NCBI GenBank assembly: GCA_964632015.1
Contig: CAZWAT010000184.1
Coordinates: 1 to 5,507 of the forward strand
Direction of reading: 5' to 3'
DNA length: 5,507 nt
Origin: JAAYCO01 sp964632015
GTDB lineage: Bacteria; Planctomycetota; Phycisphaerae; SM23-33
The position numbers and the translations under genes were made by a program. Numbering within the stretch: the first letter of the stretch is position 1; every line of letters begins with the position of its first letter. Positions 1-5,507 of this stretch are shown piece after piece. The notes under the pieces were generated by a model. The model was not told the DNA's origin. It saw only the letters and a program-made list of their open reading frames with translations, and searched no databases.

Positions 1-46
1 GTGAACGCCAATGATCTTAAAGACAAACCGCCTGTTTTTCATCTCA

Positions 47-90
47 GCACCAAAGGTGCGCGATATGCCAGCCCAGGGCAACGCCCTGGG
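47..90. repeat. Double-hairpin REP-like intergenic element
   Basis: Two perfect inverted repeats lie 12 bases apart. The first is GCACC-AAA-GGTGC (47-59, 5-bp stem, 3-base loop). The second is CCCAGGGC-AAC-GCCCTGGG (72-90, 8-bp stem, 3-base loop). Both have very short loops and stable stems, as in REP/BIME-type elements. From memory, planctomycete and verrucomicrobial genomes carry many intergenic copies of a paired hairpin whose spurious translation reads roughly ALKGR..AQGNALG. Here one frame gives APKVRDMPAQGNALG, a close match, with the first stem changed but still paired. The stems and the translation can be seen directly; membership of a dispersed family is inferred. It lies upstream of the start of the enolase-family gene and may be mobilised by a REP-associated transposase elsewhere in the genome. 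There is no T-run after either hairpin, so a standard terminator is unlikely. Confidence 0.7.
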
Positions 91-178
91 AATCCTGCCC
101 GACGCACCAGTCAAGCCGCTGATCTATTCCGCACGCTGCGCCTCTTGCGTGATGGGACGGGGGCATGTATGGTGTGGC

Positions 179-183
179 AGGAG
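179..183 (+). promoter_or_regulatory. Ribosome binding site for the enolase-family gene
   Basis: AGGAG lies 9 bases before the ATG at 193. It is the best Shine-Dalgarno match near any candidate start of this gene, and it decides the choice of 193 over the in-frame GTG at 1 and the ATG at 169. Confidence 0.65.
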
Positions 184-192
184 AATCAGAGA

Positions 193-1575
193 ATGTCTAA
201 ATCAACAGATATCAAGGTGCGAGAGGCAAGCGTAGAGTTCATCCCGGTCGAGACGCGGGTTCCGCTGAAGTTCGGAGCAGAGACGCTGGTTCATGTGACG
301 TGTGCAAGGGCGAAGGTCACAGTTGAAGGTGAGGACGGCAAGGCTGCGGTGGGCGTAGGCGAGACGCCGTTGAGCGTTCCGTGGGTCTGGCCAAGCTCCC
401 TTGGATATCAGCCTCGCGAGCAGGCGTTGTGCGATTTCACCACGCGCCTGGCGGAGGCGTGGGGCAAGTTCGACGAGTCCGGTCATCCGATGGAAATCGG
501 AAACGCGTTCGCCGAACAGCGGCTTGACGACTTGCACAACCAGTTCAACTCGAACCTGGGCACCGAGCCCATGCCCCACCTGGCAGCCTTGGTTTCGTGT
601 TCTCCGTTCGATATCGCGGTGCACGACGCATACGGAATGCTGCATGATGTGCCCACATACAGCACATACAGCGCAGAGTTCATGAATGCGGATCTGTCGA
701 CCTGGCTTGACGACGCAGCCGGCGACGCACAGCGGTTCAAGGGCAAATATCCGGGCGATTATTTCGTGTCGCCCGTGCCCAGCAAGATGCCGGCGTGGCA
801 CCTGGTGGGCGGGAAGGATCCCATCAAACCAGAGGAGCTTACCGGCGATGAGCCCGACGACGGGTACCCGGTTCTTCTTCGCGACTGGATCAAACGCGAC
901 GGCCTGAACTGTCTGAAGATCAAGCTGCGGGGCAACGACTGGCAATGGGACTACCAGAGGCTCGTGGACGTGGGCCTGATCGCAATAGAAGAAGGCGTGG
1001 ACTGGCTGACCACAGACTTCAACTGCATGGTCACAGATCCCCGGTACGTCAACGACATTCTTGACAAGCTCGTCACCGATCAGCCGAGGGTTTATGGCAT
1101 GATTCTGTACGTGGAGCAGCCATTCCCTTATGATCTCGAAGCGAACCAGATCGACGTGCACAGCGTCTCTGCCCGCAAGCCACTGTTCATGGACGAAAGC
1201 TGCCATAATTGGAAGCTCATCCGTCTTGGTCGATCCCTCGGATGGACAGGCGTCGCCCTCAAGACCTGCAAGACGCAGACCGGCGCGCTTCTGAGCCTGT
1301 GCTGGGCGAAAGAACACGGAATGACCCTGATGGTGCAGGATCTCACCAACCCGATGCTGGCACAGATTCCGCATTGCCTTCTGGCTGCGAATGCGGGAAC
1401 CATCATGGGCGTCGAGACCAACGCCATGCAGTTCTACCCCGACGCGTCATTGAAGCAGGAAAAGGTGCATCCGGGAATTTACAGGCGGCGTGACGGAATG
1501 GTAGACATCAGCTCGATACGCGGTGCAGGTTTCGGATACCGACTTGACGAGATCGACCGGGCGAATAAAGGCTGA
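193..1575 (+). CDS. Mandelate racemase/muconate lactonizing-type enolase superfamily protein
   Basis: This is a 460-residue cytoplasmic enzyme, probably a Mg-dependent racemase, epimerase or dehydratase of an acid-sugar-like substrate. The substrate cannot be read from sequence. The expected (beta/alpha)7-beta barrel residues are in order: KIK (242-244) ending the second barrel strand; TDFN with D275 and N277 at the third; VEQP with E309 at the fourth; MDES with D334 at the fifth; and ALKTCKTQTG with K357 at the sixth. D275, E309 and D334 are the predicted metal ligands; K244 and K357 are the candidate acid/base pair, as in the MLE subgroup. At 460 residues it is longer than the usual 350-400, with extra sequence in the N-terminal capping domain and around 155-235. 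The frame stays open back to base 1, but those 64 codons contain the double hairpin and resemble no enolase N-terminus, so I start at 193, where there is a good ribosome site. The gene converges on pgpH, 12 bases away. Superfamily is sure; specific activity is unknown. Confidence 0.9.
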   Translation: MSKSTDIKVREASVEFIPVETRVPLKFGAETLVHVTCARAKVTVEGEDGKAAVGVGETPLSVPWVWPSSLGYQPREQALCDFTTRLAEAWGKFDESGHPMEIGNAFAEQRLDDLHNQFNSNLGTEPMPHLAALVSCSPFDIAVHDAYGMLHDVPTYSTYSAEFMNADLSTWLDDAAGDAQRFKGKYPGDYFVSPVPSKMPAWHLVGGKDPIKPEELTGDEPDDGYPVLLRDWIKRDGLNCLKIKLRGNDWQWDYQRLVDVGLIAIEEGVDWLTTDFNCMVTDPRYVNDILDKLVTDQPRVYGMILYVEQPFPYDLEANQIDVHSVSARKPLFMDESCHNWKLIRLGRSLGWTGVALKTCKTQTGALLSLCWAKEHGMTLMVQDLTNPMLAQIPHCLLAANAGTIMGVETNAMQFYPDASLKQEKVHPGIYRRRDGMVDISSIRGAGFGYRLDEIDRANKG

Positions 1576-1587
1576 CCAACGCGGCTG
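1576..1587. other. 12-base convergent intergenic gap
   Basis: Only 12 bases separate the TGA of the enolase-family gene (1573-1575) from the TAG of pgpH (1590-1588 on the minus strand). There is no room for a separate terminator for either gene, so termination must occur inside the opposing gene or by another mechanism, and the two transcripts probably overlap at their 3' ends. Confidence 0.85.
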
Positions 1588-4524
1588 CTATGCGTCCTTG
1601 TCGGAGGAGGGCTTCTCGCCCTGACCGGTCGAGCCGTTCGCCTCATCCTTGTCAGATACCTGTGGTTTTGCGCCACTGGTATCAGATTCAGCATCCTCAC
1701 CCTTGTCAGTCACCTGTGGTTTTGCGCCACTGGTATCAGATTCAGCATCCTCAACNNNNNNNNNNNNNNNNNNNNNNNNNNNNNNNNNNNNNNNNNNNNN
1801 NNNNNNNNNNNNNNNNNNNNNNNNNNNNNNNNNNNNNNNNNNNNNNNNNNNNNNNACCTGTGGTTTTGCGCCACTGGTATCAGATTCAGCATCCTCAACC
1901 TTGTCAGTCACCTGTGGTTTTGCGCCACTGGTATCAGATTCAGCATCCTCAACCTTGTCAGTCACCTGTGGTTTTGCGCCACTGGTATCAGATTCAGCAT
2001 CCTCAACCTTGTCAGTCACCTGTGGTTTTGCGCCACTGGTATCAGATTCAGCATCCTCAACCTTGTCAGATACCTGTGGTTTTGCGCCACTGGTATCAGA
2101 TTCAGCATCCTCAACCTTGTCAGTCACCTGTGGTTTTGCGCCACTGGTATCAGATTCGGATGCCTCGCTCTTGTGGGTCGTTTGGTCCTGTGGTTTGGTT
2201 TTTTCGTCTTTGCTTTCGGTGGTTGTTTCGTGTCTGGTTTCGATGCTGGCGCGAAGCTCGGCAGCGGATGCTTTTTCGCCTGCCGGAGTTGGGTAAGGCA
2301 CGCGGGCGTGGTACATTGCGGCGAGTGTTTTGACCAGTGAATCCTCGATCTGGTGCACTTGTTTGAGCGTCAATTCGCATTCATCCAACTGGCCATCCAT
2401 CAGCCTGCGCGTGACCATGGCATGCACCTGGTTTTCGATTCTACCGGGGGTCGGTTCCTGGAGCGTTCGCACTGAAGACTCCGCGGCGTCCGCGAGCATG
2501 AGTATGGCAGCCTCGGGTGAACGAGGTTTTGGGCCTGGGTATCGAAACTCCACTTCATCGGGTGCTCTCTCGGCCTCGGCTTTTCTAAGCTCGGTGGCTG
2601 CGTGGTAGAAATACTGAACCAGCGTCGTGCCGTGATGGCTGATAATGAACTCGTGCAGCACGCGTGGGAGATTGTATTCCCTTGCGAGTTCAAGCCCGTC
2701 CTTTACGTGCCCGGTGATAATGAGCAGGCTCATTGCGGGCGAGAGCTTTGCGTGTTTTGAAGGCGACGCGCCCTGGTTCTCGATGAAGTAATCGGGCTTG
2801 TTGATCTTTCCGATGTCATGGTAATAGGCCCCCACACGGGCGAGCAGTCCCCTTGCGCCGATGGCGTCGGCAGCGGCTTCGCACATCGCGCCCAGTTGAA
2901 GGGAGTGATTGTAGGTGCCCGGCGCTTCGACCGCCAAACGTCGCAGCAGAGGTTTGTTGGCATCCGCCCATTCAAGCAGGGTCATGCTCGTGGCGACGCG
3001 GAAAGCCCGTTCGATAAGTGGCAATATTCCCTGCACGAAGAACCCCGCCAGCAGCGCGAACAGCACTGCCCACCCGCTTGAAACCAGAACGAAAGGCCAC
3101 CACGGAATTCCCATAGACAGCCCCACCGCCCACACGGTAAGCATAGACGCACCCGCAGCCGCCGCTGACACCAGCACCAGCTTGCTTCGTGTGCGTATTT
3201 CACCCAGCATCGCCACAGCAGCGGCGATTCCGGCGGCGTGCACCAGAAGCATGTCCATTCCCTGTCGCATCTGAAGAACCGCAAGCAGCGCAAGCGCCCC
3301 CGACATCGCCAGTGCGAACCGCTGGTCGTAGGCTATCGCCAGCACGAACGCGCCGGTAAGCACCGGAAGAGTGGTGCTGTACATGCTCAACTGGAAGACC
3401 TGTATCATGATCTTGTTGAGCGCCAGCATTATCAGAAGCGTCAACGCGACCGAAATCGCCCTGAGCGGAAACTGCACCATGTCCTGCCGGTACTTATAGA
3501 CGTACGCGCACATCAGCACCACGACAAGCAGGATGATTCCCGCGCGTCCGAGGTGTCTTCCCCAGCTTCGCCATCCGTTGGAATTCTCGGCGGCGAGATA
3601 CTGCTCATGCTCGGCAGCGAGTATGCGGATATCGTCCTCGGTAAGTCTGTTCTTGTCGGACGATCGCGAGACGATGACCCGGTCTTTTTGGTAGATATCT
3701 CGGGGAGGATTCGCCATCACCGCCGCGATTGCCTGTTCGATATCGTTTTGGCTGGTGGTGGAGTCATATTTATACAGCGGCTGAGACTGCGTGCGGAACA
3801 CATTCACCAAATATTCCCGCACATAAGGTCGAATGGGCGCGTCGAGAACGTTCACCAGTCGGGAGATGCGATACTCAAGCTGCGCAGAGTCTCTTATGCT
3901 CACCAGCGATGACTTGGGCGCAAGGCCGTGGGCAAGTCGAACCTTGGTGGCATTGCGAGAGAACTGCGCGTCCTGTTCCTCTGCATGGACAAACGCGACG
4001 CTGAGCATGTCCGTCGCGAGCTTGTCGATCTGCTCGTGATATTTCGCCTGTTGTGGTTGCTGGGCGTATTTGCGCCACACGTCGAGGTCATCTGCGGAGC
4101 TTATGTTCATCCGCTTGAGCAGAGTTTCGTCTGCATCGGCGGGTTGGGTAGCCGACGCAAGCATCCCGGGAACCGACTTGAGCGTTGTGACAATCTTCTC
4201 ATGCAGCAACTTGTCAAGCTGGAACGTCGCTGGCGTCTCGCTGACCTTTCTCGCGCGCTCGTCCTCGGTTCTCTTGTGCGAGGGGATGCTGAAATCCACC
4301 CGCGAGAGGATATCCATCGAGATGTACTGACCGGTGCGATACGGAAACGGATCGGCAGGCCAGAGGTCGAGCATCAGCACGCCAACGTAGAACATCAGCG
4401 CGATGAGCACGGCAATCGGGCCACCGGCGTCTCTGAACCTGCGCCACAGCGATGGTCTGGCGGGTATGGCAACCCGTCGAAGGTCGGTGCGACGTGTTTT
4501 CTTTTTATTGTTGAACGGCCTCAT
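1588..4524 (-). CDS. pgpH: 7TM-HD family membrane phosphohydrolase PgpH (cyclic di-AMP phosphodiesterase type) with a repeat tail
   Basis: Known members of this family (also called YqfF) hydrolyse the second messenger c-di-AMP at the inner face of the membrane. The 978-residue product (34 residues fall in the N gap) has a basic N-terminus; one membrane helix (about 35-53); an external 7TMR-HDED-type sensor region (about 55-325); about seven membrane helices (about 327-505); and a cytosolic HD domain (about 530-740). All the expected metal-site residues are present: H540, H569-D570 (in YYHDIGK), H606, H630-H631 and D679. The core of about 741 residues matches the usual family length. The remainder is an added acidic tail with 18-residue tandem repeats. 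I chose ATG 4524, which overlaps the end of phoH by 20 bases. The frame runs on to a TTG at 4587, but that start lacks a ribosome site and would overlap phoH by 83 bases. The site before 4524 is weak (AAGTGA), consistent with translational coupling. Activity on c-di-AMP in this organism is inferred. Confidence 0.93.
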   Translation of the reverse strand: MRPFNNKKKTRRTDLRRVAIPARPSLWRRFRDAGGPIAVLIALMFYVGVLMLDLWPADPFPYRTGQYISMDILSRVDFSIPSHKRTEDERARKVSETPATFQLDKLLHEKIVTTLKSVPGMLASATQPADADETLLKRMNISSADDLDVWRKYAQQPQQAKYHEQIDKLATDMLSVAFVHAEEQDAQFSRNATKVRLAHGLAPKSSLVSIRDSAQLEYRISRLVNVLDAPIRPYVREYLVNVFRTQSQPLYKYDSTTSQNDIEQAIAAVMANPPRDIYQKDRVIVSRSSDKNRLTEDDIRILAAEHEQYLAAENSNGWRSWGRHLGRAGIILLVVVLMCAYVYKYRQDMVQFPLRAISVALTLLIMLALNKIMIQVFQLSMYSTTLPVLTGAFVLAIAYDQRFALAMSGALALLAVLQMRQGMDMLLVHAAGIAAAVAMLGEIRTRSKLVLVSAAAAGASMLTVWAVGLSMGIPWWPFVLVSSGWAVLFALLAGFFVQGILPLIERAFRVATSMTLLEWADANKPLLRRLAVEAPGTYNHSLQLGAMCEAAADAIGARGLLARVGAYYHDIGKINKPDYFIENQGASPSKHAKLSPAMSLLIITGHVKDGLELAREYNLPRVLHEFIISHHGTTLVQYFYHAATELRKAEAERAPDEVEFRYPGPKPRSPEAAILMLADAAESSVRTLQEPTPGRIENQVHAMVTRRLMDGQLDECELTLKQVHQIEDSLVKTLAAMYHARVPYPTPAGEKASAAELRASIETRHETTTESKDEKTKPQDQTTHKSEASESDTSGAKPQVTDKVEDAESDTSGAKPQVSDKVEDAESDTSGAKPQVTDKVEDAESDTSGAKPQVTDKVEDAESDTSGAKPQVTDKVEDAESDTSGAKPQXXXXXXXXXXXXXXXXXXXXXXXXXXXXXXXXXXVEDAESDTSGAKPQVTDKGEDAESDTSGAKPQVSDKDEANGSTGQGEKPSSDKDA
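1648..2160 (-). repeat. 54-bp in-frame tandem repeat array in pgpH
   Basis: Units begin (plus-strand ACCTGTGG mark) at 1658, 1712, then after the gap at 1856, 1910, 1964, 2018, 2072 and 2126, spaced exactly 54 bp on each side of the gap. The encoded unit is DTSGAKPQVTDKVEDAES. The stretch of about 32 bases coding SDTSGAKPQ is identical in all eight visible copies, including synonymous positions. Differences are few: GTATCT for GTGACT (Val-Ser for Val-Thr) in two copies, GGT for GTT in one, and divergence at both ends. Because 54 is a multiple of three, gain or loss of units keeps the frame. Near-identity points to recent expansion or ongoing homogenisation. Confidence 0.95.
1756..1855. other. 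Assembly gap of 100 N inside the repeat array
   Basis: Exactly 100 N is a common placeholder for a gap of unknown size. The array enters and leaves the gap in the same repeat type but out of phase with a 100-base gap, so the number is nominal. The reading frame through it (144 bases between repeat marks at 1712 and 1856) is preserved only by coincidence. Confidence 0.97.
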
Positions 4525-5269
4525 TGCTGTCACTTGAGTGCTGCTGGTCTTGTTTCTCGGGACGTTCCTTCTCGTATGCCATGACAATGCTCTGCACCAA
4601 TCGGTGGCGCACTATGTCTGACCTCTCCAGTCGGATGAAGGAAATTCCTTTCATTCCCTTCAACCTTTGCTCTGCGTCAATCAATCCGCTCAGCGCATCG
4701 GCGGGTAGATCAACCTGGCTGTCGTCACCGGTAACGATCATTTTCGACCCATGACCCATCCGGGTCAAGAACATCAACATTTGTGAAGCGGTGGTGTTCT
4801 GCGCCTCGTCGAGTATTATCACCGAATCGTTCAGGGTTCTGCCACGCATAAACGCCAGCGGGATGACCTCTATAAGATCATTTACCATGAACCTGCGAAT
4901 CTGGTCGTAGTCCATCATGTCGTGCAGCGCGTCAAACAGCGGCCGGAGGTACGGGTTGACCTTCGCCTGCATGTCACCAGGAAGAAACCCCAGCTTTTCG
5001 CCCGCCTCAACTGCGGGACGAACCAGCACCAACCTTCTCGCCTGCTGATGCTTGAGCATGTGGACGGCCACCGCAACGGCAAGGTAGGTCTTTCCGGTGC
5101 CTGCGGGTCCGGTGCAGAAGACAAGGTCGTTTTTCTGGACGGCTTCTATATATTTCTTCTGTCCGGGCGTTTTGGCTTTTACAAGCTGACCGGCTACATA
5201 TACATCAAGAACATCGGATATTCCGGGGCTGGTCTTGACGCCTGTTTCGGCAATGGCCTGAGAAACCAT
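4505..5269 (-). CDS. phoH: PhoH-like P-loop ATPase (PhoH/YbeZ family), 5' end uncertain
   Basis: This is a cytoplasmic ATPase of the PhoH/YbeZ family, linked in other bacteria to ribosome and RNA maturation, often together with YbeY. As drawn it has 254 residues. Visible motifs are the Walker A GPAGTGKT (54-61), the family signature RPAVEAGEKLGFLPGD (84-99), PYLRPLFDALHD (106-117), MRGRTLND (141-148), the Walker B VIILDEAQNT (150-159), and VTGDDSQVDLP (179-189). The usual VRHPLV reads VRHRLV (220-225). A short Gln/Ser/Glu tail ends the protein. Family members are normally about 310-350 residues, so this one lacks most of its N-terminal domain. ATG 5269 is the first start codon in the open frame, yet it sits inside the conserved TPEMVSQAI segment, so it is probably not the natural start. 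The stop overlaps the start of pgpH by 20 bases, indicating one operon with phoH upstream. The ATPase assignment is firm; whether the gene is intact is not. Confidence 0.93.
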   Translation of the reverse strand: MVSQAIAETGVKTSPGISDVLDVYVAGQLVKAKTPGQKKYIEAVQKNDLVFCTGPAGTGKTYLAVAVAVHMLKHQQARRLVLVRPAVEAGEKLGFLPGDMQAKVNPYLRPLFDALHDMMDYDQIRRFMVNDLIEVIPLAFMRGRTLNDSVIILDEAQNTTASQMLMFLTRMGHGSKMIVTGDDSQVDLPADALSGLIDAEQRLKGMKGISFIRLERSDIVRHRLVQSIVMAYEKERPEKQDQQHSSDSNEAVQQ

Positions 5270-5428
5270 CTCGGGCGTGACGCCCCTCTCGTGCCTGATC
5301 GCGCGCTGGAGCTTCTCGACTATCGCCGCCGCCCTCGAAACCGCCGACGCCGAACCGGCAAGACGTATCTGACCCTGCGTGTGGCTGACGTGACGCTGGT
5401 CGGCGGGAAGTCCGAAGGTTCCGCAGGC
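5270..5428 (-). pseudogene. PhoH N-terminal coding sequence without a start codon
   Basis: These 53 codons are in frame with phoH and read through GQIRLAGSASAVSRAAAIVE and on to RGVTPEM. They match the usual PhoH N-terminal pattern: a strand ending in SG/AG, a helix of type AVxRAxxxLExL, then LTPEDV. No ATG, GTG or TTG occurs among them, and a TGA at 5431-5429 closes the frame. With these codons and the 76 bases left in the window, the total length would be about 330 residues, as expected for the family. I read this as the true 5' part of phoH, cut off by one or more frameshifts or base errors. An alternative is a real truncation with re-initiation at 5269. Confidence 0.7.
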
Positions 5429-5507
5429 TCAGGCGGCAGCCGAGGCGGTGCGCCTCAGCGTGAGCGGCCGGCCAGGGCGACGGATTCGGCGCGGGCCGAC
5501 GCATACC
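5429..5507 (-). other. Probable frameshifted start region of phoH
   Basis: On the minus strand the phoH frame is blocked by TGA at 5431-5429. The frame starting at 5505 reads YASARAESVALAGRS before a stop at 5457-5455; its VALAGRS resembles the ALxLFGxxD strand near the start of PhoH proteins. The remaining frame reads HRLGCRLSLRN, which resembles the following helix end and strand (LGVxxxxR). Together these pieces, in the right order, would supply the missing domain. The similarity is short and judged by eye. Confidence 0.4.

Larger units (their letters stand above)
1588..2304 (-). other. Acidic low-complexity C-terminal tail of PgpH
   Basis: Residues 742-978 follow the HD domain and have no counterpart in typical PgpH proteins, which end soon after it. 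The first part (about 742-790) is rich in Glu, Lys, Thr and Gln. Next come the 18-residue repeats, then a short Gly/Ser/Lys/Asp end. Each repeat has five acidic and two lysine residues, a net charge of about -3. There are no hydrophobic segments and no cysteines, so the tail is probably disordered, and it lies in the cytosol because the HD domain does. Its role is unknown; a tether, a spacer or a protein- or RNA-contact region are possibilities only. Confidence 0.8.

Noticed and set aside
145..173. Possible sigma-70 promoter TTGCGT, 17-base spacer, TATGGT
   Set aside because: Only three and four of six positions match, and transcription would start almost on top of the ribosome site at 179-183, so it cannot be supported.
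1..192. N-terminal extension of the enolase-family gene starting at GTG 1
   Set aside because: The frame is open, but the segment carries the double hairpin, matches no enolase N-terminus, and a better start with AGGAG lies at 193.
202..1374. 390-codon open frame on the minus strand
   Set aside because: It lies wholly antisense to the enolase-family gene, which has all its catalytic motifs; its own product shows no recognisable domain. It is a shadow of a G+C-rich gene.
1608..1622. Hairpin AGGGC-TTCTC-GCCCT as a terminator between the convergent genes
   Set aside because: The stem is only 5 bp, has no T-run, and lies inside the pgpH coding sequence.
1648..2160. CRISPR-like array
   Set aside because: Units are directly adjacent with no unique spacers, are in frame within a gene, and there are no cas genes nearby.
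1590..2333. Long plus-strand open frames through the repeat array
   Set aside because: A 54-base period keeps every frame periodic, so a frame with no stop in one unit stays open throughout. The minus-strand frame continues from the PgpH domains and is the real one.
4525..4587. Upstream start of PgpH at TTG 4587 (21 extra residues)
   Set aside because: It has no ribosome site and would overlap phoH by 83 bases; the ATG at 4524 gives the usual short basic N-terminus before the first membrane helix.
4594..4612. VRHRLV instead of VRHPLV in PhoH as a sign of an inactive protein
   Set aside because: It is a single-base change (CGA versus CCA) outside the nucleotide-binding motifs, so it is not evidence of loss of function by itself.
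5205..5504. 99-codon minus-strand frame starting at ATG 5504 as a separate gene
   Set aside because: It overlaps the PhoH coding frame, its composition is rich in Arg, Pro and Ser as expected for an off-frame reading, and the only sensible part is a short PhoH-like piece.

Overview
The window holds three protein-coding genes of a Gram-negative-type bacterium. I infer Planctomycetota, possibly Phycisphaerae. The reasons are the moderately high G+C, the style of the enolase-superfamily gene, the phoH-pgpH pair, and a double-hairpin intergenic element at 47-90 that I remember from planctomycete and verrucomicrobial genomes. This assignment is from family knowledge and could not be searched. A run of exactly 100 N (1756-1855) shows that the sequence is a draft scaffold.

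Layout: 1-192 is upstream DNA. It is open in frame with the first gene but looks non-coding, and it carries two tight hairpins (47-59 and 72-90). A plus-strand gene at 193-1575 encodes a 460-residue mandelate racemase/muconate lactonizing-type enolase-superfamily enzyme of unknown substrate. It converges, with only 12 bases between stop codons, on a minus-strand pair that reads from the right edge: phoH (5269 to 4505), then pgpH (4524 to 1588), overlapping by 20 bases. PgpH is a 7TM-HD membrane phosphohydrolase of the family that hydrolyses cyclic di-AMP. PhoH is the P-loop ATPase normally encoded next to it.

Two things are out of the ordinary. First, PgpH has a long acidic C-terminal tail (about 237 residues as drawn) built on an 18-residue tandem repeat encoded by nearly identical 54-bp units. 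Eight units are visible, and the assembly gap lies inside the array, so the true copy number is unknown. Second, the 5' part of phoH looks broken: recognisable PhoH N-terminal sequence continues about 53 codons upstream of the only available start codon, then meets an in-frame stop at 5431-5429. Fragments resembling the rest of the domain appear in the other two frames, which suggests sequence errors or a real lesion.

How the genes relate: phoH and pgpH very likely form a translationally coupled operon from the RNA-maturation/second-messenger neighbourhood (phoH-pgpH-ybeY in many bacteria). Here ybeY is not next in line; the operon ends at pgpH against the convergent enolase-family gene, which has no obvious functional link to it. 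I found no CRISPR array, tRNA, rRNA, insertion sequence or defence system.
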